NCBI RefSeq assembly: GCF_038630985.1
Contig: NZ_CP152049.1
Location: 1,197,501-1,261,500 of the forward strand
DNA: 64,000 nucleotides
From: Paenibacillus sp. FSL H8-0548
GTDB lineage: Bacteria; Bacillota; Bacilli; Paenibacillales; Paenibacillaceae
Direction of reading: 5' to 3'
The notes beneath the pieces were generated by a model that ran no database searches, had not been told where the DNA came from, and worked only from the letters and a program-made list of their open reading frames with translations. Positions 1 to 11,171 of the stretch are shown piece by piece. Position numbers and translations under genes: made by a program. Position 1 is the stretch's first letter; each line of letters opens with the position of its first letter.

Positions 1-172
<172 letters not shown>

Positions 173-272
173 AAATACCCGAACCCGATGAGGTTCGGAT
201 AAACTTGGCAGTTTATCGCTTACTCGTTGTCAGTTTTGAAAGATTAATCGTCTTTCAACGTTAAGTCATCCG

Positions 273-389
273 TTTGGTGGCGATGGCGGAGGGGAACCAC
301 GCGTTCCCATACCGAACACGACCGTTAAGCCCTTCAGCGCCGATGGTACTTAGACCGCAGGGTCTTGGGAGAGTAGGACGTCGCCAAGC
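273..389 (+). rRNA. rrf: 5S ribosomal RNA, placed between 16S and 23S
   Basis: This is a 117-nt match to Bacillota 5S rRNA: it begins TTTGGTGGCGATGGCGGAGG, contains the conserved CCCATACCGAACACG loop and ends GTAGGACGTCGCCAAGC, so the terminal stem closes (GGTGGCG with CGTCGCC). It lies about 105 nt after the 16S end and about 240 nt before the 23S start. No second 5S follows the 23S gene, so the operon order is 16S-5S-23S instead of the usual 16S-23S-5S. I see no tRNA in the 16S-23S spacer. Confidence 0.96.
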
Positions 390-446
390 AGGTGTTATAT
401 TCACACCTAGCAGCAACCGCAAGGTTGTCTGTGATTTACTTTGCAC

Positions 447-468
447 CTTGAAAACTGGATAACGAAAG
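447..468 (+). other. Left arm of the 23S precursor processing stalk
   Basis: CTTGAAAACTGGATA-A-CGAAAG is complementary to CTTTCGTATCCAGTTTTCAG at about 3625-3646, downstream of 23S. The pairing is nearly perfect, with one bulged A, and extends outward with some mismatches. Such flanking stems form the double-stranded substrate for RNase III-family processing of pre-23S rRNA. The arm lies after 5S, so the stalk encloses 23S alone. Confidence 0.75.
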
Positions 469-627
469 AAAAGAATTGCTGAAACATCCTTTAAGTTGTT
501 TTTATTGTAAGCGAAAGGTGTTCGAGATTGTTCCGACTTCTTTTCGTTTTGTTTCAACCATTTGATGTCTTAGGAGATCAGAGAAACAAAAGGAAAACGG
601 CGGGCAAGCCGAATCACCTGAGCATAT

Positions 628-3560
<2,933 letters not shown>

Positions 3561-3624
3561 AACACGTTTACTGTGACCCATACATCCGGTAGACAGCAGC
3601 AGAACAGGTTTTCAGCAAACCTAC

Positions 3625-3646
3625 CTTTCGTATCCAGTTTTCAGGG
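3625..3646 (+). other. Right arm of the 23S precursor processing stalk
   Basis: CTTTCGTATCCAGTTTTCAG is complementary to 447-468 before 23S. It marks the 3' limit of the pre-23S stem. The next element is tRNA-fMet, with no 5S in between. Confidence 0.75.
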
Positions 3647-3729
3647 CGCAATTTACTAATGATTGTATTAGTAAACGTCTCACATATGTGGGATTAGTTC
3701 TGGAATTCAATAGCATAAGTAGTAAATGA

Positions 3730-3806
<77 letters not shown>

Positions 3807-3848
3807 AACCAAGGTTTTACCTTCGGATTTATCCGAGCTTATACATAC

Positions 3849-3925
3849 GGAGCTGTGGTGTAGTGGCCCAACATGCCTGCCTGTCACGCAGGAGACCGCG
3901 GGTTCGAATCCCGTCAGCTCCGCCA
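3849..3925 (+). tRNA. tRNA-Asp (anticodon GTC)
   Basis: 77-nt cloverleaf starting GGAGCTGTGGTGTAG and ending in encoded CCA. Anticodon loop CTGTCAC; T-loop GGTTCGAATCC. Second gene of the four-tRNA cluster. Confidence 0.96.
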
Positions 3926-3955
3926 TTTTTCAAAAAAGAGTATTAAAATATATGT

Positions 3956-4030
3956 TGGGGATTAGCCAAGCGGTAAGGCAACGGACTTTGACTCCGTCAT
4001 TCTCAGGTTCGATCCCTGAATCCCCAGCCA
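3956..4030 (+). tRNA. tRNA-Gln (anticodon TTG)
   Basis: 75-nt cloverleaf starting TGGGGATTAGCCAAG, anticodon loop CTTTGAC, encoded CCA. Third gene of the cluster. Confidence 0.96.
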
Positions 4031-4037
4031 TTATTAT

Positions 4038-4112
4038 GCGGAAGTGGCTCAGCGGTAGAGCATCGCCTTGCCAAGGCGAGGGTCGCGGGTTCGATTCCCG
4101 TCTTCCGCTCCA
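4038..4112 (+). tRNA. tRNA-Gly (anticodon GCC)
   Basis: 75-nt cloverleaf starting GCGGAAGTGGCTCAG, anticodon loop TTGCCAA, encoded CCA. It is the last tRNA, 17 nt before the terminator. Confidence 0.96.
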
Positions 4113-4128
4113 ATAGTGAACATCTAAG

Positions 4129-4155
4129 ACATCCTGCGCTGCAGGGTGTTTTTTT
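4129..4155 (+). terminator. Intrinsic terminator of the rRNA-tRNA operon
   Basis: ACATCCTGC-gct-GCAGGGTGT forms a 9-bp stem with one G:U pair and a 3-nt loop, followed by seven T. Confidence 0.9.
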
Positions 4156-4206
4156 GTATAGGTCTGATATGATGAGTAAATAGATGAAGGATCGAAGGAG
4201 GCGGCT

Positions 4207-4800
4207 ATGCGGAAATTAGTGTTTTTTGTGGGCGGTGCAGGAGCAGGGAAGACGACGCTGGCTAAAGCGCTGGCGAAGAGGCATGGAGTTGCGATCATTG
4301 ATATGGACACGGTGCTTAGGCCGGCTGCGGTAGCGCTTATGACGCAGGCGGGGCTTGATCCAAGCGATCGTGATTCTAACGATTACAAGAAGTTATGCCG
4401 TGATTTAGGTTATCGCATAACAATGGATGCTGCACTCGAAAATATTGCGAATGACGGAGATATATTTGTGATTGGGCCGTTTACAAAGGAAACGGAGACC
4501 CCGAATTGGATCGAGCTGGAGCTCGCTGCAATTGGGGCCTCCTTATTGGATGTTGATGTGAAGGTCGTATTTGTATCCCTTCGTGATGATAAGCTTCATT
4601 ATGAACGAATTGTACACAGAGGGTCAGAGCTTGATCACTACAAGCTGGACAATTGGGACGAGTTTAGCTGCTCACTTGCCAAAAGAGAACTGAAATGGAA
4701 TATCTCCGCGTCCTCTGTGCTTTATTTTGACAATTCTGAGCAGCTTTCCGAGCTATCATTAGCAGCGCTTGAGACGTTCGTTTATGGAAACGACAATTAA
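4207..4800 (+). CDS. P-loop kinase/ATPase of the AAA_33 type
   Basis: The 197-residue protein begins with a Walker A motif (GGAGAGKTT, residues 9-17) right after the first beta strand. An acidic 'IIDMDTV' second strand near residue 34 is typical of small nucleoside-kinase-like or gluconate-kinase-like P-loop proteins. A later 'KVVFVSLRDD' strand precedes Arg-rich segments that could serve as lid arginines. I infer a phosphotransferase acting on a small molecule; the substrate cannot be read from the sequence. The start follows GAAGGAGG with good spacing. The last 4 bases overlap the stop of the convergent gene. It is the first gene after the rRNA-tRNA terminator and seems to be monocistronic. 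Confidence 0.8.
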   Translation: MRKLVFFVGGAGAGKTTLAKALAKRHGVAIIDMDTVLRPAAVALMTQAGLDPSDRDSNDYKKLCRDLGYRITMDAALENIANDGDIFVIGPFTKETETPNWIELELAAIGASLLDVDVKVVFVSLRDDKLHYERIVHRGSELDHYKLDNWDEFSCSLAKRELKWNISASSVLYFDNSEQLSELSLAALETFVYGNDN

Positions 4801-6179
4801 GACTTGCTGGCTGTTAGCTTGGCAAATAGAGCTTCGGTAGCAGCAGCTTCTTTATAATTGAAAATAACAGTTAGATCGTCCAAATGGATGAAAATGTACG
4901 GCGGTGAATTTTTAAATACATAGAGCTTGGCATGACCGAGCTTTTCTAAAGAAAAGTTGCCTCTCGCATATTCAGCAGTAGCCACGCCATTCGTTCGGAA
5001 GCCGCTAGGAACTGTCTGTTCCAACGTTAGATCTGCAGCCTCTTTGATATCAAAGCTATAATTATACAATGGGTATTCAATAGAGACGATTCCGCTGTCA
5101 GCAACAGTGAGAACAGGCTTAGTCTGGTCGGATTGCACGGCAAAAACAGCGATCGGGACGACAATGACAAAAGCGAATACAATACCGCCGTATTGAATCC
5201 ATTTTCCGCCCCTCGTAGCCATATTTACGGTTGTTCCGATGCCAATACGCTTAGGCACGAAGACGGATTTATTATTAGGATTGAAATAGGTGGACCCATT
5301 GATCCAATATTCGTCATCATCTGTATAAATGCCCTTTCCATCGTTCTCTGCAAGACTAACGCCTAACTCTCGAAGCTTGTTATGTACCATTACGATGCTG
5401 CCAAGCGGTATTAGCGATACCATAATAATGCCAATGATCCACTGAGTAAAGCTTGGTGAGCTGTTCTGCGTCAATATGATGTATGCGACTATGGCGTTGA
5501 TGCTCTCAAAGATAGCTAGACAGATCCATAATATCGACCAATAACGGTTCGCTACGGCGTTGATTGCCGCATTGAGGTGATGGTTATCGCTATACCCTTT
5601 TGCTTTCATTTTCCCAAAAGAGAAATAGAGGACATAGATAATCGCAGTCATTGCGAGCGAAGCAATTCCTGTCATTCTTAAAAGAGTATTTGAGTTTTGG
5701 AAGGAAAGAAGAAGCGGTATGACGGATAGTAGCAGCGGAATCAAAAACCAATACGGAGAAGCAGGCAACGATTGTTTTAGCAGCTTTACTTTTTTATCGA
5801 TGCTGACGAGCCTCTTTTTGCCAACAAACCATTCCTTTTCACGTTTAAGTGCAGATGCTTTATGATGCATTTTTTTAAAAGGAAGCGTAGAGGTATATAA
5901 AAAAGCGGCAATCCAAAGAAATAGATAGATGAAGGCTAATGAAAAGTAAGGCGCAAGCAAATACAGCGGTGCTATAGTAAGCAAAGCTGCAATGCTAAAT
6001 TGGAGATAAGATTTTTTATATTCGGCTTGCATCTGCTTAATCGCTGGATCCTCCAAAGCAGGCACGGGCAGCGTCACACCAAATAAAATTTGCTTGTTCG
6101 GCAGTCCTTGCTTCAAAAACATGACAACAATACAAATATAGACGATTACGGCAGGTATAATTAATAAAAGCTGGTTCAT
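4797..6179 (-). CDS. Multi-pass membrane protein with a DUF5808-like segment
   Basis: 460 residues with several hydrophobic helices (about 5-20, 60-100, 145-195, 215-260 and 325-350). A cytoplasmic-type segment near 280-315 contains 'DDDEYWINGSTYFNPNNKS' and 'RIGIGTTVNMA', the recognisable DUF5808 pattern found in Bacillota membrane proteins that often also carry DUF1648. The last 110 residues form an extracellular-looking beta-rich domain. It lies directly downstream of a GntR/YtrA-type regulator (gap 10 nt). This is the common pairing in which the regulator controls a membrane or transport protein involved in cell-envelope stress. The biochemical activity is unknown. Confidence 0.78.
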   Translation of the reverse strand: MNQLLLIIPAVIVYICIVVMFLKQGLPNKQILFGVTLPVPALEDPAIKQMQAEYKKSYLQFSIAALLTIAPLYLLAPYFSLAFIYLFLWIAAFLYTSTLPFKKMHHKASALKREKEWFVGKKRLVSIDKKVKLLKQSLPASPYWFLIPLLLSVIPLLLSFQNSNTLLRMTGIASLAMTAIIYVLYFSFGKMKAKGYSDNHHLNAAINAVANRYWSILWICLAIFESINAIVAYIILTQNSSPSFTQWIIGIIMVSLIPLGSIVMVHNKLRELGVSLAENDGKGIYTDDDEYWINGSTYFNPNNKSVFVPKRIGIGTTVNMATRGGKWIQYGGIVFAFVIVVPIAVFAVQSDQTKPVLTVADSGIVSIEYPLYNYSFDIKEAADLTLEQTVPSGFRTNGVATAEYARGNFSLEKLGHAKLYVFKNSPPYIFIHLDDLTVIFNYKEAAATEALFAKLTASKS

Positions 6180-6189
6180 GAATGGTCTC

Positions 6190-6585
6190 CTATTCTGACA
6201 AGGGATGATGTTTGCTTGCTGCAGCAGTAAAGATATTGGAGCAAATTTGCATAAATTCCTCTCTGCTCACTCCTCTTAGGCTGGCCTCGGAAATGACAAG
6301 CTTTAACTCATGCTCGAGCTTTTGGTCGAAGTTAGCTTGTTTGTTCCATATCGTGTTGACTTTGGCTCCATGCCTGCGGTCAATCGATATAAATCCCTCA
6401 TTTTTCAAAATAGCATATGCTTTGTTAACGGTCATCGCATTCACGCCTAAATCATCAGCAAGCTGCCTGACCGTCGGCAAGCGCTCCCCATATGCTAGAC
6501 CGCCTACGCCAATTCCGATGATGATTTGGTTTCGGAGCTGCACGTAGATCGGGATATCACTGTTATAATCAAGCTTCATAATCAT
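6190..6585 (-). CDS. GntR-family transcriptional regulator (YtrA subfamily)
   Basis: 131 residues: an N-terminal winged helix ('PIYVQLRNQII...GERLPTVRQLADDLGVNAMTVNKAY', about 10-75, written in parts) and only a short helical tail. The lack of an effector domain defines the YtrA subfamily. Start chosen at the first ATG, after AAGGGGTG with about 5-nt spacing. It precedes the membrane protein gene with a 10-nt gap, so the two form an operon. A 14-bp perfect inverted repeat lies 22 bp upstream of the start, which makes autoregulation very likely. Confidence 0.9.
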   Translation of the reverse strand: MIMKLDYNSDIPIYVQLRNQIIIGIGVGGLAYGERLPTVRQLADDLGVNAMTVNKAYAILKNEGFISIDRRHGAKVNTIWNKQANFDQKLEHELKLVISEASLRGVSREEFMQICSNIFTAAASKHHPLSE

Positions 6586-6607
6586 CGGATCACCCCTTAT
6601 AACAAAG

Positions 6608-6642
6608 TATTATTTGTATTAACTAAACTAATACAAATAATA
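6608..6642 (-). promoter_or_regulatory. Palindromic operator upstream of the GntR gene
   Basis: TATTATTTGTATTA and its exact reverse complement TAATACAAATAATA are separated by 7 bp (ACTAAAC). The symmetry and position just upstream of a GntR/YtrA regulator fit a dimeric winged-helix repressor site. It could also influence the divergent dehydrogenase gene at 6747. Confidence 0.75.
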
Positions 6643-6746
6643 GCGATTGTCAAATGACTTAAGACAACTTTGGACAGGTTGTCTACGCAATCGTTATAAT
6701 AAGCAATAGGAGAATGTCCAATAAATAATCTCAAGGAGAAACTAAA

Positions 6747-7751
6747 ATGACGTCTAAAATACGATTTGGCATTATCGGTACGAACTGGATTACGGAGGCA
6801 TTTATCGATGCGGCCCGTGAAGCTGAAGGGTTTGAGCTATCGGCTGTATATTCACGCTCAGCAGAAACGGCAGGCGTATTCGCAGCAAAGCACAAAATTA
6901 CTAACACGTTTACGGATCTAGCAGAGATGGCAGCTAGCGGAGTAATTGACGCCGTCTATATTGCCAGCCCGAACTCGTTCCACGCAGGGCATGCCATTAC
7001 TTGTATGAAGCATGGCATTCATGTGCTTTGCGAGAAGCCTATTGCTTCTAATGCATATGAGCTGCGGCAAATGATAGCAGCAGCTCAAGAGAACGGTGTG
7101 CTGCTCATGGAGGCTCTTAAATCGACGCTGCTGCCAGGCTTTAAAGCTATTCAGGATAACGTGACGAAGCTGGGAGAGGTCCGGCGCTATTTTGCAAACT
7201 ATTGCCAATACTCCTCAAGATATGATGCTTATAAGGCAGGTACGGTGCTGAATGCCTTTAATCCGGTCTTCTCGAACGGATCGCTTATGGATCTAGGCAT
7301 CTATTGCATCTATCCGCTCGTCGCTCTGTTTGGCAAGCCGGATGTGATTAAAGCAACGGGTGTTATGCTGGAATCTGGCGTGGACGGAGAAGGCAGCCTC
7401 GTATTGCAATATCCAAGCATGGATGCGGTTATCATGTACTCCAAGATTACGCATTCCTCTCTGCCTTCCGAGATTCAAGGAGAGAATGGCAGCATTGTTA
7501 TTGATAAGATTAGCGAAATAAGCAAAGTCGAGATTCAATACCGCAATGGTACGGTTGAAGATATTTCAGTGCAAGCAGACCATAAGTCGATGTATTACGA
7601 GGCTGCAGAATTTATAGCCTTAATTAAAGCTGGACGTACGGAGTCGTCGGTGAATACGTTTGAGAATTCATTAACAACACTGGAGATTATGGATGAAGCA
7701 AGAAAGCAAATGGGACTCATCTATCCCGCGGATACAGCAGCATTCAAATAA
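6747..7751 (+). CDS. Gfo/Idh/MocA family oxidoreductase
   Basis: 334 residues. The N-terminal Rossmann fold begins 'RFGIIGTNWITEAF', with GxxxxA-type nucleotide-binding spacing. The diagnostic 'CEKPIAS' (EKP) motif near residue 97 supplies the conserved Lys that contacts NAD(P) and substrate. The C-terminal half is the alpha/beta substrate domain of sugar or inositol dehydrogenases ('GSLMDLGIYCIYPL'). It resembles predicted dehydrogenases of the MviM class. The substrate is unknown. It is preceded by AAGGAG and followed by a terminator, so it is a single-gene unit. Confidence 0.88.
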   Translation: MTSKIRFGIIGTNWITEAFIDAAREAEGFELSAVYSRSAETAGVFAAKHKITNTFTDLAEMAASGVIDAVYIASPNSFHAGHAITCMKHGIHVLCEKPIASNAYELRQMIAAAQENGVLLMEALKSTLLPGFKAIQDNVTKLGEVRRYFANYCQYSSRYDAYKAGTVLNAFNPVFSNGSLMDLGIYCIYPLVALFGKPDVIKATGVMLESGVDGEGSLVLQYPSMDAVIMYSKITHSSLPSEIQGENGSIVIDKISEISKVEIQYRNGTVEDISVQADHKSMYYEAAEFIALIKAGRTESSVNTFENSLTTLEIMDEARKQMGLIYPADTAAFK

Positions 7752-7757
7752 ACGGTG

Positions 7758-7787
7758 AAAGAGCGGCGCATAGCTGCTCTTTTTTTG
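7758..7787 (+). terminator. Intrinsic terminator after the dehydrogenase gene
   Basis: AAAGAGCGGC-gcata-GCTGCTCTTT stem (one G:U pair) followed by a T run. Confidence 0.85.
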
Positions 7788-7849
7788 TAGGCTGTGAGTA
7801 ATGGTCAGAAGATTAAAGTAAGACCAATAGCCTATTTTTGTAAAATGAG

Positions 7850-7896
7850 TTGACTTCGACACTCAATAATGTCATTATGATAATATCAAATTGATA
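7850..7896 (+). promoter_or_regulatory. Promoter and candidate NrtR operator of the NAD-salvage operon
   Basis: A -35-like TTGACT sits at 7850-7855. The 7873-7884 segment contains AT-rich -10-like boxes (CATTAT at 17-bp spacing; TATGAT further on). Three nested perfect palindromes overlap this region: ATTAT-g-ATAAT (7874-7884), TGATA-a-TATCA (7878-7888) and TATCAA-a-TTGATA (7884-7896). Overlap of dyad sites with the promoter, 29 bp before a Nudix-type regulator gene, fits repression by that regulator. The exact site is inferred. Confidence 0.55.
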
Positions 7897-7924
7897 AATA
7901 AAGAAAAGCAGGAGAGCGGTAAGT

Positions 7925-8689
7925 ATGGTCGAGAATGAATCGAATTATTTTGCCGGTAATTACCGTTCGCCAGATGGTGCGCCATCCGATATCGTCATTT
8001 TTACAATTGTATCGACAGAGAAGCCTATGGGAAAGAAGGCATTGCCTGTGAGGGAGCTGCAGGTGCTTCTGATTCAACGCAACATTTGGCCGTTCGAAGG
8101 GCAGTGGGCGCTGCCGGGCGGCTTCACAATGGAAGATGAGACGGTCTATGACTGTGCAAAGCGCGAACTTCAGGAGGAGACGGCGGTCGAGGATGTCCAT
8201 ATGGAATATTTTAACGTATACAGTGCTCCTGGACGTGATCCGCGGGGCTGGATTATCTCTCATGCGTTTCTGGCGCTCGTTAACGAGCGTTTACTTGCCA
8301 GGAGAGCAGCGGCTGTTGATGCGTCCGATGTGCAATTGTTCAGCGTTCAAGAAGCGCTCCAGATGGATCTGGCTTTTGACCATAAACAAATATTGAGCGA
8401 TGCGCTGCAAGGGATTCGCAAGAAGATGCTTACGACAACGATTGCGAAAGAATTCCTTCCAGAGGAATTTACGCTCAGCGAGCTTTATCAAGTGATACAG
8501 ACCGTTGTTCCGGATTTTGAGGAGCCCAATTTTATCCGCAAGCTGACGTCTACGAAGAGCCGCAGCTTAATTATCGAGGAGGCAAAGGATACGAACGGTC
8601 AGCTAAAGCAGTCTAATCAATACTCACAGCGAGCCGCACAATTGTACCGTTTTACGAAGGAAGAGCCTCGGTTGTCAATCTATAGCTAA
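7925..8689 (+). CDS. nrtR: NrtR-type Nudix transcriptional regulator of NAD metabolism
   Basis: 254 residues. Residues 1-150 form a Nudix domain; the Nudix box is nearly complete (G-G-F-x4-E...R-E-L-Q-E-E-T-A, about residues 65-87), so pyrophosphatase activity on ADP-ribose-like compounds may remain. Residues 150-250 match the winged-helix tail of NrtR ('LPEEFTLSELYQVIQTVV' and 'NFIRKLTS'). NrtR proteins sense NAD metabolites, commonly ADP-ribose, through the Nudix fold and repress NAD genes. Here the gene is first in an operon with a PRPP-synthetase-like gene (23-nt gap) and a nicotinamide phosphoribosyltransferase-like gene, which supports the call strongly. It is less likely to be a plain Nudix hydrolase. 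Confidence 0.9.
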   Translation: MVENESNYFAGNYRSPDGAPSDIVIFTIVSTEKPMGKKALPVRELQVLLIQRNIWPFEGQWALPGGFTMEDETVYDCAKRELQEETAVEDVHMEYFNVYSAPGRDPRGWIISHAFLALVNERLLARRAAAVDASDVQLFSVQEALQMDLAFDHKQILSDALQGIRKKMLTTTIAKEFLPEEFTLSELYQVIQTVVPDFEEPNFIRKLTSTKSRSLIIEEAKDTNGQLKQSNQYSQRAAQLYRFTKEEPRLSIYS

Positions 8690-8712
8690 ATGCTGATAAG
8701 GAGAGTGCTGGC

Positions 8713-9522
8713 ATGCTTATGCTAAACGGAATAGAGCTTGGTTTGAAGCAGTTTCCCAATGGCGAGACGCTCGTTAATGGTGATGAGATACTTACACATA
8801 TGGCGGATTTCAATACGCTTGTATGGAAGTATGAAGAGGATGGAGATCTCGTTAAGCTGATGTTCATCAAGAGCTATCTCGATGACCGCAGAGTCAGATG
8901 CAGCCTGACGATTTATTATTTGCCTTACAGCAGAATGGATCGTGTGGAAGGAACCTCTGCTTTTACATTAAAATATACGGCTTCCTTCATCAATCGTTTG
9001 GATTTCGAATCGGTAACGATCATTGAGCCGCATTCTGATGTTTCGTTAGCGTTGATTGATCGCAGCATTGGCAAATATCCGACGATCCAGCTGCTTGATC
9101 AGGTCGCCGAGGAGGTAGGCTTTGATCCGAAGCAGGACTATCTGTTCTTCCCAGACGCAGGTGCGCAGAAGCGCTACAGCAAGGTTCAGGGCTATAAGCA
9201 GCTGGTAGGATTTAAGGCGAGAGACTTTCAAACGGGCCAAATTAAAAGCCTGGAGGTTGTCGGTCAGGTGGAAGGCACAGGCTTTAAAGTTATTATTGTC
9301 GATGATCTTTGCTCGTACGGTGGAACGTTTATGCTGAGCGGGGAGAAGCTGAAGGAAATCGGCGCTTCGCACATCTATTTGCTGGTGGGCCATTGCGAGA
9401 AATCGATCTATAAAGGGAAAATATTAGAAACCGATCTCATCGATAAAGTATTTACAACGAACACGATTCTAGATCAGGCAGAGCACAACAAAATTCATGT
9501 ATACGAAATAGGAGGTTTATAG
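8713..9522 (+). CDS. PRPP-synthetase-like protein of NAD salvage (PRPP or ADPR-PP synthetase)
   Basis: 269 residues, shorter than the usual 310-320 of ribose-phosphate pyrophosphokinase. Family landmarks: 'LPYSRMDRVEG' (about 75-85, the PYxRxDR segment), 'EPHSD' replacing the usual metal-binding 'DLHAE', 'PDAGAQKRY' in the pyrophosphate region, 'KARDFQTGQI' carrying the flexible-loop Lys, and 'IIVDDLCSYGGTF' (about 197-209) replacing 'DDxxxTGGT'. The operon partner would consume its product 1 nt downstream. Two readings are possible: PRPP supply for nicotinamide phosphoribosyltransferase, or an ADP-ribose pyrophosphate synthetase like the first enzyme of the phage NARP1 pathway, whose members are also annotated as PRPP synthetases. 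The altered binding motifs make the second worth testing. Confidence 0.8.
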   Translation: MLMLNGIELGLKQFPNGETLVNGDEILTHMADFNTLVWKYEEDGDLVKLMFIKSYLDDRRVRCSLTIYYLPYSRMDRVEGTSAFTLKYTASFINRLDFESVTIIEPHSDVSLALIDRSIGKYPTIQLLDQVAEEVGFDPKQDYLFFPDAGAQKRYSKVQGYKQLVGFKARDFQTGQIKSLEVVGQVEGTGFKVIIVDDLCSYGGTFMLSGEKLKEIGASHIYLLVGHCEKSIYKGKILETDLIDKVFTTNTILDQAEHNKIHVYEIGGL

Positions 9523-9523
9523 G

Positions 9524-11008
9524 ATGACTCAAACATTCGTTTATCCAGCTACACTGCTGTGTGATTTTTACAAGGTGAGCCATAAAAACCAGTATCCAAA
9601 AGGAACTGAGCTCGTTTATTCGACCTGGACGGCACGTACTAGCCGCTTAGAAGGGATGAATGAGGTTGTAGCCTTCGGATTCCAATCGTTTATTAAGCAA
9701 TATTTGATCGCTTATTTCAATGAGAACTTCTTTGCTAGAACGAGAGCTGAGGTAGCTGCTGAATACAAAAGGCTCATACAGTATGCGCTTGGAGTAGCAG
9801 AGCCTGATGCTTCGCATATTGAGGAGCTGCATGATCTTGGTTATTTGCCAATTAAAATCAAAGCCATTAAGGAAGGGAAATTAGTGCCAATACGCATGCC
9901 GATGCTGACCATCGAGAACACGAAGCCGGAATTTTTCTGGCTTACAAATTATTTGGAAACGTTAATGTCGTGCCAGCTGTGGATGCCGGCTACAAGCGCC
10001 ACACTGGCGTTCGAGTATCGCAAAATATTAGAAGCGTATGCGCTTAAAACGAATGGCGATACCATCGGCGTTCCGTTCCAAGGGCATGACTTCTCGATGC
10101 GGGGGATGGGTGCGCTGGAATCGGCGCTTGGCAGCAGTGCGGGCCATCTGCTTTCGTTTACGGGAACAGACACGATCCCTGCCATTCTCTATTTGGAAAA
10201 TTATTATAATGCTAATATCGAGAAGGAGCTCGTTGGAACCTCGATACCTGCGACAGAGCATAGCGTAATGTGCGCGCATGGACGCGATGAGCTGGCTTCG
10301 TACCGCTATTTGATCAAAGAGGTGTATCCGACTGGCTTCGTCTCGATTGTATCGGATACATGGGATTTATGGAGCGTGCTGGATGAAGTTATCCGCGGCT
10401 TGAAGGATGATATTATGAGCAGGGACGGCAAGGTTGTCATTCGTCCCGACAGCGGAGATCCGGTTAAAATCATTTGCGGAGACCCGGATGGGGAGAGTGA
10501 GTTCGAGCGCAAGGGTGTCATTGAAATGCTTTGGGATATTTTTGGCGGCACGGTTACTGCTAAGGGCTACAAGCTGCTTGATAGCCATATTGGCGCCATT
10601 TATGGCGATGCGATTACGATCGCGCGGTGTGGTGAAATATGCGAGCGTCTGGCGGCTAAAGGCTTCGCTTCGACGAATATGGTGTTTGGTATCGGTTCGT
10701 TTACGTACCAGTACAACACTCGCGATACGTTTGGTTTTGCGTTGAAGTCGACATTTACGATTGTGAATGGCGAGGAACGCAAAATTTACAAGGACCCAAA
10801 AACAGACAACGGCGTGAAGAAGTCGCAAACGGGCCTTGTTCTAGTAACAGAGGAGGCAGGTGTACTAAGCTATACCGATAATCTGAGTGCAGCGGAATAT
10901 GCAGCGCGTGAGGCGGAGGATCAGCTGGAAGTTATTTTTGAGGACGGAAAGCTGGTTCAGGACCGGACACTTGCTGAGGTTCGTGCAAACTTATTAAGTC
11001 ATTTATAA
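9524..11008 (+). CDS. nadV: Nicotinamide phosphoribosyltransferase family protein (NadV/NAMPT)
   Basis: 494 residues with family landmarks throughout: 'DFYKVSHKNQYP' near the N-terminus, 'HDFSMRG' around 188 (equivalent to the nicotinamide-stacking Phe region of human NAMPT), 'FTGTDTIP', 'ATEHSVM' with the conserved phospho-accepting His, 'VIRPDSGDPVKI' (phosphate-binding Arg) and a later 'GIGSFTYQ'. It converts nicotinamide and PRPP to NMN, or, if the neighbour makes ADP-ribose pyrophosphate, nicotinamide to NAD+ directly. The gap to the upstream gene is 1 nt, which indicates translational coupling. Its presence implies nicotinamide is salvaged without deamidation. A second route, nicotinate phosphoribosyltransferase, is encoded at 37422. 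Confidence 0.92.
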   Translation: MTQTFVYPATLLCDFYKVSHKNQYPKGTELVYSTWTARTSRLEGMNEVVAFGFQSFIKQYLIAYFNENFFARTRAEVAAEYKRLIQYALGVAEPDASHIEELHDLGYLPIKIKAIKEGKLVPIRMPMLTIENTKPEFFWLTNYLETLMSCQLWMPATSATLAFEYRKILEAYALKTNGDTIGVPFQGHDFSMRGMGALESALGSSAGHLLSFTGTDTIPAILYLENYYNANIEKELVGTSIPATEHSVMCAHGRDELASYRYLIKEVYPTGFVSIVSDTWDLWSVLDEVIRGLKDDIMSRDGKVVIRPDSGDPVKIICGDPDGESEFERKGVIEMLWDIFGGTVTAKGYKLLDSHIGAIYGDAITIARCGEICERLAAKGFASTNMVFGIGSFTYQYNTRDTFGFALKSTFTIVNGEERKIYKDPKTDNGVKKSQTGLVLVTEEAGVLSYTDNLSAAEYAAREAEDQLEVIFEDGKLVQDRTLAEVRANLLSHL

Positions 11009-11035
11009 TATATCAGTAATAAACAGCATAAAGAT

Positions 11036-11084
11036 AAGATGGCAGCCTGGGGCTTTTTTGAAAAAAGCTCTGGGCTGTTGTCAT
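11036..11084 (+). terminator. Probable terminator of the NAD-salvage operon
   Basis: A long imperfect hairpin: GGCAGCCTGGGGCTTTTTT pairs with AAAAAAGCTCTGGGCTGTT with G:U pairs and a 2-nt turn. The T run is in the stem, not after it, so it may act in both directions or be a weak terminator. Confidence 0.55.
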
Positions 11085-11171
11085 TAAATGATGTTTCTAT
11101 ATCCAAGCGAGTCGAGTGAAAACAATGATTGTATCAGCAAATAATAGCTGATTTTCTGGATGCCTTCACTC

